A stretch of DNA of 6,555 bases from Euzebyaceae bacterium (GTDB lineage Bacteria > Actinomycetota > Nitriliruptoria > Euzebyales > Egibacteraceae). A model generated the notes under the pieces. The model saw nothing but the letters and a program-made list of their open reading frames with translations. It ran no database searches and was not told the origin of the DNA. Positions 1 through 6,345 of this stretch are shown here, in pieces; position 1 is the first letter of the stretch, and every line of letters starts with the position of its first letter. The translations under genes were made by a program, and so were the position numbers. Location: positions 1 through 6,555 of the forward strand of contig JACCXR010000155.1 of assembly GCA_013696915.1 (NCBI GenBank). Reading direction: 5' to 3'.

Positions 1-196
1 GCTGCCGGGGGTCGCGCACCACGGCGAGGTCGCCCGGGCGCAGGCGCCGGGTACGGACCAGCAGCAGCCGGTCGCCCGGCAGCAGGGCAGGCGCCATGCT
101 CGAGCCGGTCACCGCGACGCGGCCGAAGCGCCGCGCGACCAGCCACGCCAGCGCCGCGGCGCAGGCCAGGCCCACCCGGATTCGCCGCCACCCCAT
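1..196 (-). CDS. sodX: S26-family signal peptidase, probable nickel-type superoxide dismutase maturation protease (N-terminal part)
   Basis: Reading the minus strand from the ATG at 196 gives 65 residues before the window edge cuts the gene. Residues 8-21 form a hydrophobic, alanine/leucine-rich membrane anchor. The S26 box follows at residues 31-36 (GSSMAP), with Ser33 as the expected nucleophile, and then PGD at 40-42 and RPGDLAVV at 53-60, typical of the strand region after the nucleophile. The general-base lysine should lie beyond the window. The gene is divergent from and adjacent to sodN, whose product must lose its leader peptide before nickel can bind; known SodX proteins are dedicated peptidases for that step. 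The specific SodX call therefore rests on position, while the S26 fold is read directly. No ribosome site precedes the ATG and a TACTCT -10-like box lies six bases upstream, so the message may be leaderless. A generic signal peptidase I is the alternative. Confidence 0.85.
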   Translation of the reverse strand, partial: MGWRRIRVGLACAAALAWLVARRFGRVAVTGSSMAPALLPGDRLLLVRTRRLRPGDLAVVRDPRQ

Positions 197-253
197 CCGG
201 TTAGAGTAGGCCCGAAGGCCCGCATGTCCCGAGTTGGAGAAGGAGCGTCCGAA
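197..253. promoter_or_regulatory. Divergent sodX/sodN promoter region
   Basis: Only 57 bp separate the two divergent starts, so both promoters must lie here or inside sodX. On plus, TAGAGT (202-207) resembles a -10 box and would leave a sodN leader of roughly 40 nt; no convincing -35 is visible. On minus, TACTCT (208-203) fits the TAnnnT -10 pattern and stands six bases before the sodX ATG, the geometry of a leaderless transcript. The two -10-like boxes overlap, so one polymerase could exclude the other. A short GGCC-CGAA-GGCC inverted repeat (209-220) follows. I recognise no Nur or Fur operator with confidence. Confidence 0.4.
236..245 (+). promoter_or_regulatory. Ribosome binding site that fixes the sodN start
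   Basis: The purine-rich GGAGAAGGAG ends eight bases before the ATG at 254. The earlier in-frame ATG at 224 has no such site and would put the ribosome site inside the coding region. The start at 254 also gives a leader of plausible size. Confidence 0.85.
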
Positions 254-670
254 ATGTTCGTCCACCGCCTGCTGACCACAATGGACCGGGTCAGCGCCCC
301 CACCGCCGTCTCTGCCCACTGCGACCTGCCCTGCGGCGTCTACGACCCCGCGCAGGCCCGCATCGAGGCCGAGTCGGTCCAGAAGATCATCGAGAAGTAC
401 CACGCGTCGGATGACGAGGTCTTCCGCGACCGGGCGCTGTTGATCAAGGAGCAGCGCGCGGAGCTGACCAAGCATCACCTCTGGGTCCTGTGGACCGACT
501 ACTTCAAGCCGCAGCACCTCGAGCAGTTCCCCGAGCTCCACGACCTGTTCTGGCGGGCGACGAAGGCGGCCGGCGAGGCCAAGCACACCGTCGACCCGGC
601 GGTCGCCCAGAAGCTGCTCGACCTCATCGACGAGGTCGCCGTCGTGTTCGCCAAGACCAAGGCCGGCTGA
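254..670 (+). CDS. sodN: Nickel superoxide dismutase precursor
   Basis: This protein of 138 residues dismutates superoxide to oxygen and hydrogen peroxide with a nickel ion, probably as a cytoplasmic homohexamer. Residues 1-21 are a leader ending VSA. The mature enzyme should begin at His22, where HCDLPCGVY (22-30) is the nickel hook: His22, Cys23 and Cys27 correspond to His1, Cys2 and Cys6 of the mature enzyme, and Tyr30 to Tyr9. Cleavage leaves 117 residues, the same length as I recall for Streptomyces NiSOD. Other family blocks are visible: YDPAQARIEAESV just after the hook, IKEQRAELTKHH, and LWTDYFKP in the middle. The leader is somewhat longer than the 14-residue Streptomyces form. The divergent neighbour looks like the peptidase that removes it. 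In streptomycetes nickel favours sodN and represses the iron enzyme; no such site is recognised here. The identification is near certain. Confidence 0.97.
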   Translation: MFVHRLLTTMDRVSAPTAVSAHCDLPCGVYDPAQARIEAESVQKIIEKYHASDDEVFRDRALLIKEQRAELTKHHLWVLWTDYFKPQHLEQFPELHDLFWRATKAAGEAKHTVDPAVAQKLLDLIDEVAVVFAKTKAG

Positions 671-687
671 CCCGCACGCCGGAGGCT

Positions 688-719
688 CGCGAGGCGGTCC
701 CGCCCGGGACCGCCTCGTG
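688..719 (+). terminator. Strong GC hairpin after sodN, probable terminator
   Basis: GAGGCGGTCCC (691-701) and GGGACCGCCTC (706-716) are perfect reverse complements around a four-base GCCC loop. The stem lengthens through C690-G717, a G·U wobble at 689-718 and C688-G719. It begins 17 bases after the sodN stop. No T-run follows, which is common for actinobacterial terminators. It should separate sodN from malQ, whose ribosome site lies 12 bases further on. It could also form the 3' end of a stable sodN 3'UTR fragment. Confidence 0.75.
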
Positions 720-744
720 GCATGTACGGGTGGAGCGCACTGGC

Positions 745-2889
745 ATGGACGACCACCGGGTCGAGGGCGCGCTCGCGGCGCTGGCCGAGGCGTACGGTGT
801 CGCGTGCGTCTACGAGGACTACAGGCACGAGCCGGTCGCCGTCACCGAGACCGGCGTCCGGTCCGCCCTCGCGGCCATGGGCGTCCACGCCGGCGACGAG
901 GCCGAGGCCGGCGCCGCCCTCGCGGAGGCCGCCACCCGGGCGTGGCGGTCCCTGCTGCCGCCGACGGTGGTCACGAGCGTCGGGGCCCGGCGGACCGTCG
1001 CCGCGCACGCGGGCGCGGGCGCCCCGGTGACCGCGCGGATCGTCCTCGAGGATGGCACCGTCCGCACGCTGAGCCCGCCGGCTGGCGTCGAGGAGGTCCG
1101 GCGGGTCGACGGTGCGGAGGTCGGGCGGATGTCGCTGCCGCTGCCCTCGGATCTCCCGGCCGGCTACCACCGCCTGCTGGCGGGCGCCGACGGCCGGGAG
1201 GCCGAGGCGCTCCTCGTCGTCGCCCCGCCGCGGTGCCCGCTGCCGGAGCGGCGCGGCTGGGGGTGGATGGTGCAGCTCTACGCGACCCGGTCGCGGGCGA
1301 GCTGGGGGATCGGTGACCTCGGCGATCTGGCCAGCCTCGGGCGGTGGGGTGGACGCTTGGGGGCCGACTTCCTGCTGGTGAACCCGCTCCACGCCGCGGC
1401 GCCGTTGCTGCCGCAGGAGCCGTCGCCGTACTTCCCGTCGAGCCGGCGCTTCGCGAACCCGCTCTACCTGCGGGTCACCGACGTGCCGGAACTCGCCGCT
1501 CTCCCGGCCGCCGACCGCGAGCGCGTCGCGGCGATGGCGGCCGGGTGCCGGGCGCTGAACGACACCGACCGCATCGACCGAGACCGGGTGTTCCAGGCCA
1601 AGATGGCCGCCCTCGCCCTGCTCAGCGCCGCGCCGCTCGTCCCAGGGCGCGCCGCCGCGTTCGCCGCCTACCGGGACGCCGAGGGGCACGGCCTCGTCGA
1701 CTTCGCCACCTACTGCGTGCTCGCCGAGCGGCACGGCGGCAGCTGGCGCGGGTGGCCGGCAGAGCTCCGCCACCCGGCGGGGGCGGCGGTGGCCGTGGCG
1801 CGCGGCGACCTCGCCGACCGGGTGGAGTTCCACATCTGGCTCCAATGGCTGTGCGACACCCAGCTCGCCGAGGCGCAGTCGAGCGCCGTCGAGGCCGGCA
1901 TGGCGCTGGGCATCGTCCACGACCTCGCGGTCGGGGTGAACCCCGGCGGCGCCGACGCCTGGGCGCTGCAGGACGACCTGGCCACCGACGTGACCGTCGG
2001 CGCGCCGCCGGACGAGTTCAACCAGCAGGGCCAGGACTGGCGCCTGCCGCCGCTGCTTCCCAACCGCCTGGCCGCCTCCGGCTACGCCCCGTTCCGGCAG
2101 ATGGTCGCCTCCGTGCTCCGCCACGCCGGCGGGATCCGCATTGACCACATCATGGGACTGTTCCGGCTGTGGTGGATACCCCAGGGCGCCTCCCCCGCGG
2201 CCGGCACCTACGTGCGCTACCCGGCCGAGGACCTGCTCGGCATCCTCGCCCTCGAGGCCGCGCGCGCCGGCGGGGGCGCCGGCGCCGTGGTCGTCGGCGA
2301 GGACCTCGGCACGGTGGAGGACGCCGTCCGCGACGCGCTCGCCGAGCGCCGTGTGCTCGGCAACCGGGTGATCTGGTTCGAGCGGACGCGCGCGAGGGAC
2401 CGGCGGCTGCGGTCCGACGAGTACCCGGAGCTCGTGCTGACCGCTGTGACCACCCACGACCTGCCGACCGCCGCCGGCTTCTGGACGAGCGAGGCCCTGC
2501 GCGTCCAGACCGACCTCGGCCTCCTCGGCGACGCGACGTCTCCCGAGGCGCAGCAACGGCGGGTCGACGCCGAGCTCGCCGAGCTCGTCGAGCTGCTGCG
2601 CGACGAGGGCGTGCTCGGTGACGAGCCGACCGAGGAGGACTTCGTCCGGGCCGTCCACGCCTTCGTGGCACGGACGCCCTCGCTGCTGGTCGCGGCCGGC
2701 CTGGGCGACGCCCTGGGCGACCGCCGGCAGCCGAACATGCCGGGCACGACGGACGAGTACCCGAACTGGCGGCTGCCCCTGTCCGACCCCCGGACCGGCA
2801 GGCCGATCCTGCTCGACGACGCTGTCGCCGACCCCCGTGTCCTGGGCATTGCACAGCTGCTCGGAAGCCGGCGCACGCCCCCCCGCTAG
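745..2889 (+). CDS. malQ: 4-alpha-glucanotransferase (amylomaltase, GH77)
   Basis: This cytoplasmic enzyme of 714 residues transfers 1,4-alpha-glucan segments between maltodextrins, releasing glucose, in maltose and glycogen metabolism. The length and the N-terminal extension of about 165 residues match the E. coli and mycobacterial MalQ type, not the shorter Thermus type. Motifs in order: WGIGDLGD from 187; NPLH at 213-216 and SPYFPSS from 227; DLAVGV at 393-398; GQDW at 429-432; RIDHIMGLFRLWWIP from 465 with nucleophile Asp467; GEDLG at 518-522 with acid/base Glu519; TTHDLPT from 569 with Asp572, the third catalytic carboxylate; and NMPGTTDEYPNW at 664-675. The whole catalytic set is present. 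The start was chosen because GGAG (732-735) lies nine bases upstream; the frame stays open to 490, but that part overlaps sodN and has no homology. No maltose transport or glycogen genes are in view, so it appears to be a stand-alone locus. Confidence 0.96.
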   Translation: MDDHRVEGALAALAEAYGVACVYEDYRHEPVAVTETGVRSALAAMGVHAGDEAEAGAALAEAATRAWRSLLPPTVVTSVGARRTVAAHAGAGAPVTARIVLEDGTVRTLSPPAGVEEVRRVDGAEVGRMSLPLPSDLPAGYHRLLAGADGREAEALLVVAPPRCPLPERRGWGWMVQLYATRSRASWGIGDLGDLASLGRWGGRLGADFLLVNPLHAAAPLLPQEPSPYFPSSRRFANPLYLRVTDVPELAALPAADRERVAAMAAGCRALNDTDRIDRDRVFQAKMAALALLSAAPLVPGRAAAFAAYRDAEGHGLVDFATYCVLAERHGGSWRGWPAELRHPAGAAVAVARGDLADRVEFHIWLQWLCDTQLAEAQSSAVEAGMALGIVHDLAVGVNPGGADAWALQDDLATDVTVGAPPDEFNQQGQDWRLPPLLPNRLAASGYAPFRQMVASVLRHAGGIRIDHIMGLFRLWWIPQGASPAAGTYVRYPAEDLLGILALEAARAGGGAGAVVVGEDLGTVEDAVRDALAERRVLGNRVIWFERTRARDRRLRSDEYPELVLTAVTTHDLPTAAGFWTSEALRVQTDLGLLGDATSPEAQQRRVDAELAELVELLRDEGVLGDEPTEEDFVRAVHAFVARTPSLLVAAGLGDALGDRRQPNMPGTTDEYPNWRLPLSDPRTGRPILLDDAVADPRVLGIAQLLGSRRTPPR

Positions 2890-3075
2890 CTGCACGCAGT
2901 GCGTCCACCGCACGTCCCTGTGGATTTTCTTGCAGGCCTTCGTCGCATGCCCCAGCCGGTGTTCCTCCCTCGTCCGCACGGTCGGCGCTCCCCCGACAGG
3001 GTGGGATGGCGTGCCGTATCAGGCCGCGCCGCACACTTTCCGTCACATGGCGCCTCCCCGCGGAACAAGTCCGAA

Positions 3076-3104
3076 TTGTCCCTGCCCCCGCCGCGGGGTA
3101 TACC
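3076..3104 (+). promoter_or_regulatory. Candidate vegetative promoter for the REC-GAF-EAL gene, with a palindrome in the spacer
   Basis: TTGTCC (3076-3081) and TATACC (3099-3104) each match four of six bases of the -35 and -10 consensus and are separated by exactly 17 bp. This predicts a start near 3111 and a leader of about 65 nt. The spacer carries CCCCGC-C-GCGGGG (3086-3098), a perfect six-base inverted repeat abutting the -10 box, where a repressor could bind. No other AT-rich hexamer pair at good spacing is seen in this stretch. Confidence 0.4.
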
Positions 3105-3161
3105 GGCCTTGATAACACAGTGTGAGATTCGATTGACGCAACGCACGAGACTGGCGCGCCT

Positions 3162-3168
3162 GGGAGGG
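3162..3168 (+). promoter_or_regulatory. Ribosome binding site favouring a GTG start
   Basis: GGGAGGG ends nine bases before the GTG at 3178 but fifteen before the in-frame ATG at 3184. The spacing therefore favours GTG. The two options differ by only two residues and do not affect the domains. Confidence 0.65.
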
Positions 3169-3177
3169 CCAGACGAA

Positions 3178-4815
3178 GTGCAGATGCCTGTGCGCGGCCG
3201 CAGCGCCGAGACCGTCCTCGTCGTCGACGACGACGCCGTGGTCCGCAGCATGCACGAGGATGTCCTGCGCAGGGCGGGCTTCGCCTGCATTCCGGCCGGC
3301 GACGGCCGCGAGGCGCTCGAGGTGCTGCGGCGGCACCGCGTGGCCGCGGTGCTGCTGGACGACACCATGCCGGTCATGAGCGGCATCGATGTCCTGCGGC
3401 GCGTGCGCGCCGACCCGCGAACGCAGACGCTGCCCGTGATCCTCGTCACAGGACACGCCGAGATGGTGAACCGCGTCGCCGGTCTCGACGCCGGGGCGAG
3501 CGACTACCTCGTGAAGCCGGTCGACCCCGGCGAGCTCATCGCGCGCGTCAGGGCGCAGCTGCGCGGCCAGGCCGCGTGGACGCGGGTCGTGGAGGAGCAG
3601 CTGGGGGAGCGGGCCGCGATCACCGGGTCGCTGTGCCGCCTCCGGGTCGAGGCGACGCCCGAACTGACCGCTGCGGTCATCTGCCGCGAGGTGACGAGCT
3701 CGCCGCGCATCAGCAGCGCGGCCCTGGTCTTCTTCGCGGAGGACGGGACCGGCGTCCTGCTGGCCCGATCGCCGTCGCCCGAGGCGGCGGGCTCGCCCCC
3801 GGTGGCGATCGGCCGACCGCTGGGCCGCTCGCTGTCGCGGACGCTCCGCCGGCGCGGAAGCTCGGGGCCATGGACCGAGGAGCGCTCCGAGCAGCCGCCC
3901 GGTGCCCTCGGCATCCCGCTCGCCGACGCCGCCAGCCCCGTCGCCGCCTTCGCCCCGCTCCGCAGCGGCGGCGCCCTGCTCGGCATCCTCGTCATCGGCG
4001 CGGAGCAGGCCGCGGGCGATGACGGCGTCGACCTCGGGTCGCAGACCCTGTCCGCGGCGATCGACTTCGCGGCGGTGGCCGGCGCCCTGCTGGCCCCCGC
4101 GCTGGAGCAGCGGGGAGTCACCGAGTCCCTCCGCGCCGAGCTCCAGTGGATCCTCGGCGGCCAGGCGTTCACCCCGGTGTTCCAGCCGATCTGCGAGGTG
4201 CCGACCCGCGACATCGTCGGCTACGAGGTGCTGACCCGCTTCGCGGACGGCGCGCCGCCCGAGCCGCGGTTCGCCGAGGCGGCACAGCTCGGCATGGGTT
4301 CCGACATCGAGGCGGCGACCATGGCAGCGGCCGTGGCGGCGGCCGCCGCCCTGCCGCCGGGCAGCTGGCTGTCGGTGAACGTCTCGCCGCCGTTCCTGAT
4401 GGACTCCGAGCGCCTCGTGGCGCTCGCGGGGTCAAGTCCCCGTCCACTCGTCATCGAACTGACCGAGCACGACCCGATCGACGACTACCCGGCCATCCGG
4501 GCGGCGTTCGAGCGTCTGGGTCCTGACGTCGGCCTGTCCGTCGACGACGCGGGCACCGGCTACGCCTGCCTCAACCACGTCCTGTCGCTGCGGCCGGAGT
4601 TCGTGAAGCTCGACCGCGGCTGGGTCCACGGGATCGACACGGACCCCGCCCGCCAGGCGCTGGTGGCGGGCCTGGAGCACTTCACGTCGAGCACGGACTG
4701 CCGCATGATCGCCGAGGGTGTGGAGACCCCCGAGGAGCTCCAGACCCTCGTGGACCTGGGCGTGGAGCTCGCTCAGGGCTTCCTGCTGGGCCGCCCCGCG
4801 GCGCTGCGCGCCTGA
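3178..4815 (+). CDS. Orphan response regulator with receiver, GAF-like and EAL domains (probable c-di-GMP phosphodiesterase)
   Basis: This predicted soluble protein has 545 residues. Receiver (about 12-130): acidic pair Asp17/Asp18, phospho-acceptor Asp61 with proline at +4 (LLDDTMP), Thr91 and Lys113 of VKP; all are intact. A short helical linker leads to a GAF-like domain (about 158-318) with TPELTAAVICREV, a GPWTEE segment (230-235) and APLRSGGALLGILVIG (259-274), the usual closing strands. EAL domain (about 322-545): Glu350 in an EVLTR version of the ExLxR motif, Asn401 (SVNVS), Glu427 and Glu430 (ELTE), Asp456/Asp457 (DDAGTGY), Lys477, Glu513 (AEGVET) and Gln533 (AQGF). These are the residues known to hold metals and substrate in active EAL enzymes, so hydrolysis of c-di-GMP to pGpG is likely. 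There is no GGDEF or DNA-binding domain. No histidine kinase is adjacent, so the phosphodonor and the GAF ligand are unknown. Confidence 0.92.
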   Translation: MQMPVRGRSAETVLVVDDDAVVRSMHEDVLRRAGFACIPAGDGREALEVLRRHRVAAVLLDDTMPVMSGIDVLRRVRADPRTQTLPVILVTGHAEMVNRVAGLDAGASDYLVKPVDPGELIARVRAQLRGQAAWTRVVEEQLGERAAITGSLCRLRVEATPELTAAVICREVTSSPRISSAALVFFAEDGTGVLLARSPSPEAAGSPPVAIGRPLGRSLSRTLRRRGSSGPWTEERSEQPPGALGIPLADAASPVAAFAPLRSGGALLGILVIGAEQAAGDDGVDLGSQTLSAAIDFAAVAGALLAPALEQRGVTESLRAELQWILGGQAFTPVFQPICEVPTRDIVGYEVLTRFADGAPPEPRFAEAAQLGMGSDIEAATMAAAVAAAAALPPGSWLSVNVSPPFLMDSERLVALAGSSPRPLVIELTEHDPIDDYPAIRAAFERLGPDVGLSVDDAGTGYACLNHVLSLRPEFVKLDRGWVHGIDTDPARQALVAGLEHFTSSTDCRMIAEGVETPEELQTLVDLGVELAQGFLLGRPAALRA

Positions 4816-5002
4816 CGCGAGCGGCCCGCGTCTGCCCGGCGAGCGATGTCCCGTGGCGGGGTGGTCCGCCGTGCCGCGAATTCCCCCGCCGCGCTCCGCC
4901 GCCGGCTCGCCGTCACGGCGGCTCCCGAAGGGGCCGGTCGGTCGCCGTTTCCCAGCTGCAGGGCCCGGGTAGCCGAGCGACATCTGATCAGAAAGAGGCG
5001 AC
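4816..5002. other. Intergenic region before the oxidoreductase gene
   Basis: No gene is supportable in these 187 bases. A hairpin CGCCG-TCA-CGGCG (4908-4920) and overlapping CCGCC/GGCGG repeats could end the upstream transcript, though no T-run follows. TCTGATCAGA (4983-4992) is a perfect ten-base palindrome running into the ribosome site AAGAGG (4993-4998), where a bound protein would block translation or initiation. I see no clear -35/-10 pair. Plus-strand reading frames here stay open only because of base composition. Confidence 0.45.
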
Positions 5003-5956
5003 ATGACGACGTTCGGCTACACCCTGTTCAGCGAGCTCAACGGGCCACGGGAACTCGTGGCCCAGGCCGAGGCGGCCGAGGCGGCCGGTTTCGACTCAGC
5101 GGTCATCTCCGACCACTTCCATCCATGGCTCGACAGCCACACCGACAGCCCGTTCGCCTGGACCGTGCTCGGCGCGGTCGCAGCCCGGACCGAGCGGATC
5201 CGTCTAGCCACGCTGGTCACCTGTCCGACCATCCGCTACCACCCGGCGATCATCGCGCAGGCCGCCGCGACGGTCGCGGTGCTGAGCGGCGGTCGGTTCA
5301 CCCTGGCCGTCGGCGCGGGCGAGAACCTCAACGAGCACGTCGTCGGCCGGGGCTGGCCACCGGTCGACATCCGCCAGGAGAGGCTGGCGGAGGCCGTCGA
5401 GGCGATGCGGGAGCTGTGGCAGGGCGGGTGGGTGACCTACCGGGGCAAGCACATCACCGTCGAGGACGCCCGCCTGTACACGCTGCCCGACCAGCCGCCC
5501 GAGGTGCTGATCGCCGGGAGCGGCCCGGAGGCGATGTCGCTGGCCGCCACCGCCAGCGACGGCCTCGTGGCGACCGAACCGGACGCGGAGCTGATCTCGG
5601 CTTTCGCGCGCGACGGCGGGGCCGGCAAGCGGACGCTCGGGCAGGTGGCGCTGAGCTACGACACCGACGAGGCGAAGGCGCGCCAGCACGCCATGCGCTT
5701 CAAGTTCGGCGTCAGCGGGTGGAAGGTGATGTCGGAGCTGCCGAACCCGGTGAACTTCGAGGCCGCGACCAGCACGGTCCGCGAGGAGGACATCACCGAG
5801 CTCGTCGCCTGCGGACCCGACCCCGAGGTGCACGTCGCGGCGATCAAGGAGTTCGTCGATGCCGGCTTCGGAGAGGTCTGTGTCGTGCAGGTCGGAGACG
5901 ACCACGAGGGCTTCTTCCGCTTCTGGGAAGACGAGCTGCGGCCGCGCCTCGGCTGA
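5003..5956 (+). CDS. Luciferase-like (LLM class) F420-dependent oxidoreductase, related to F420-dependent G6PDH
   Basis: This is a cytoplasmic TIM-barrel oxidoreductase of 317 residues that probably uses deazaflavin F420. Compared from memory with mycobacterial Fgd1, the cofactor and active-site residues are kept at a constant offset of two: Glu11 (Glu13), Asp37-His38 (Asp39-His40), Trp42 (Trp44) and Glu107 in GAGENLNE (Glu109). TPTFRYNPAVIAQA of Fgd1 is matched by CPTIRYHPAIIAQA, and an IAGSGP segment is present at 170-175. The three residues that grip the glucose-6-phosphate phosphate in Fgd1 (Lys198, Lys259, Arg283) appear replaced; the first aligns near Asp194 after Thr191. The substrate is therefore unlikely to be glucose 6-phosphate and is unknown. 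AAGAGG stands four bases before the ATG. Upstream is an unrelated regulator gene and downstream a strong hairpin, so the gene is probably transcribed alone. FMN in place of F420 is possible but less likely. Confidence 0.88.
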   Translation: MTTFGYTLFSELNGPRELVAQAEAAEAAGFDSAVISDHFHPWLDSHTDSPFAWTVLGAVAARTERIRLATLVTCPTIRYHPAIIAQAAATVAVLSGGRFTLAVGAGENLNEHVVGRGWPPVDIRQERLAEAVEAMRELWQGGWVTYRGKHITVEDARLYTLPDQPPEVLIAGSGPEAMSLAATASDGLVATEPDAELISAFARDGGAGKRTLGQVALSYDTDEAKARQHAMRFKFGVSGWKVMSELPNPVNFEAATSTVREEDITELVACGPDPEVHVAAIKEFVDAGFGEVCVVQVGDDHEGFFRFWEDELRPRLG

Positions 5957-5974
5957 CCGCGTCGCCTCCCGCGG

Positions 5975-6026
5975 GCCCGGGTGGCCACCGGGGCTGGTTC
6001 TCGCGGCCGGCGGGGCCGGTTCCCTT
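5975..6026 (+). terminator. Tandem hairpins after the oxidoreductase, probable terminator
   Basis: Two hairpins lie in series downstream of the stop. The first is an inverted repeat of 20 bases (5975-5994) with ten-base arms and a single G/G mismatch, centred on GGCC. The second is CCGGC-GGG-GCCGG (6007-6019), followed by the pyrimidine-rich TTCCCTTC (6020-6027). The second has the more terminator-like tail. The remaining bases up to 6117 hold nothing else I can support apart from the ribosome site of the next gene. Confidence 0.55.
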
Positions 6027-6117
6027 CATCTGATGCCCGCGTCGCCGATCATGGCTGCGGAAGGGGTCGCGCCGAGGGCGCAGACCGCGTCGCGGCGGCC
6101 TCGCAGGGAGGGGACAC

Positions 6118-6345
6118 ATGCCGCCGCTTGGACGATTCCTCGTCGTGCGCGACAGCCGCTGCAGCCTGTGCGGGTGGTCGGTGCCGCCGTGGCAGGCCAC
6201 CCAGAACCCCTACGACGCCATCAGCTGGGCCGACCGCTTCGCGGGCCGCCCGTGTCCCAACTGCTGCGGGGTGGCCCTCGGGGTCCTGGCCGGCCTGGTC
6301 CTGAGTGCGCTCACGGGCGCCTTGGACCGCCGGCTGGCGACCTAG
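6118..6345 (+). CDS. Small zinc-ribbon-like protein with hydrophobic C-terminus, unknown function
   Basis: This 75-residue protein is not one I recognise. Two knuckle-like pairs, Cys15-x2-Cys18 (CSLCGW) and Cys46-x2-Cys49 with a further Cys50 (CPNCCG), are spaced as in a zinc ribbon. Residues 51-69 (from GVALGVLAGLVL) could be one membrane helix, with an arginine-containing tail after it. AGGGAGGGG (6105-6113) ends four bases before the ATG, a strong ribosome site and the best evidence for a real gene. The TAG at 6343 is odd: the same frame continues straight into methyltransferase-like sequence. The C-terminal half might therefore be worn methyltransferase sequence, or the frame might once have been longer. 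The antisense strand is also open, but only as the continuation of the broken methyltransferase frame. Confidence 0.55.
   Translation: MPPLGRFLVVRDSRCSLCGWSVPPWQATQNPYDAISWADRFAGRPCPNCCGVALGVLAGLVLSALTGALDRRLAT

Larger units (their letters stand above)
2890..3177. other. Intergenic region between malQ and the EAL regulator gene
   Basis: This stretch holds no supportable gene. A small hairpin, GTGCG-TCCAC-CGCAC (2899-2913), lies ten bases after the malQ stop, and a short ATTTT run (2924-2928) follows at some distance; it could be a weak malQ terminator. The last 80 bases are noticeably richer in A and T than the surroundings and contain a candidate promoter (3076-3104), an ACAC-A-GTGT repeat (3115-3123) and the ribosome site at 3162-3168. 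A 39-codon ORF (3006-3125) crosses this region but has no spaced ribosome site. Confidence 0.6.

Noticed and set aside
224..253. Ten-residue longer NiSOD start
   Set aside because: It has no ribosome site, and it would place the strong GGAGAAGGAG inside the coding region.
490..744. N-terminal extension of malQ back into sodN
   Set aside because: It overlaps sodN, contains the terminator hairpin and has no homology to MalQ. The ATG at 745 has a proper ribosome site.
499..2979. Very long open frame on the minus strand (826 codons) across malQ
   Set aside because: It is antisense to malQ, whose catalytic motifs are complete. Its translation is low-complexity and rich in Arg, Gly and Pro, as expected from GC bias.
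3006..3125. 39-codon ORF beginning MACRIRPRR
   Set aside because: There is no spaced ribosome site, no recognisable domain, and it covers the candidate promoter of the next gene.
5003..5956. Naming the oxidoreductase fgd (glucose-6-phosphate dehydrogenase)
   Set aside because: The phosphate-binding basic residues seem absent, so only the family can be assigned.
4846..6033. Plus-strand open frame of 395 codons overlapping the oxidoreductase
   Set aside because: It is out of frame with a clear F420 enzyme gene, and its translation is arginine/glycine-rich shadow sequence.
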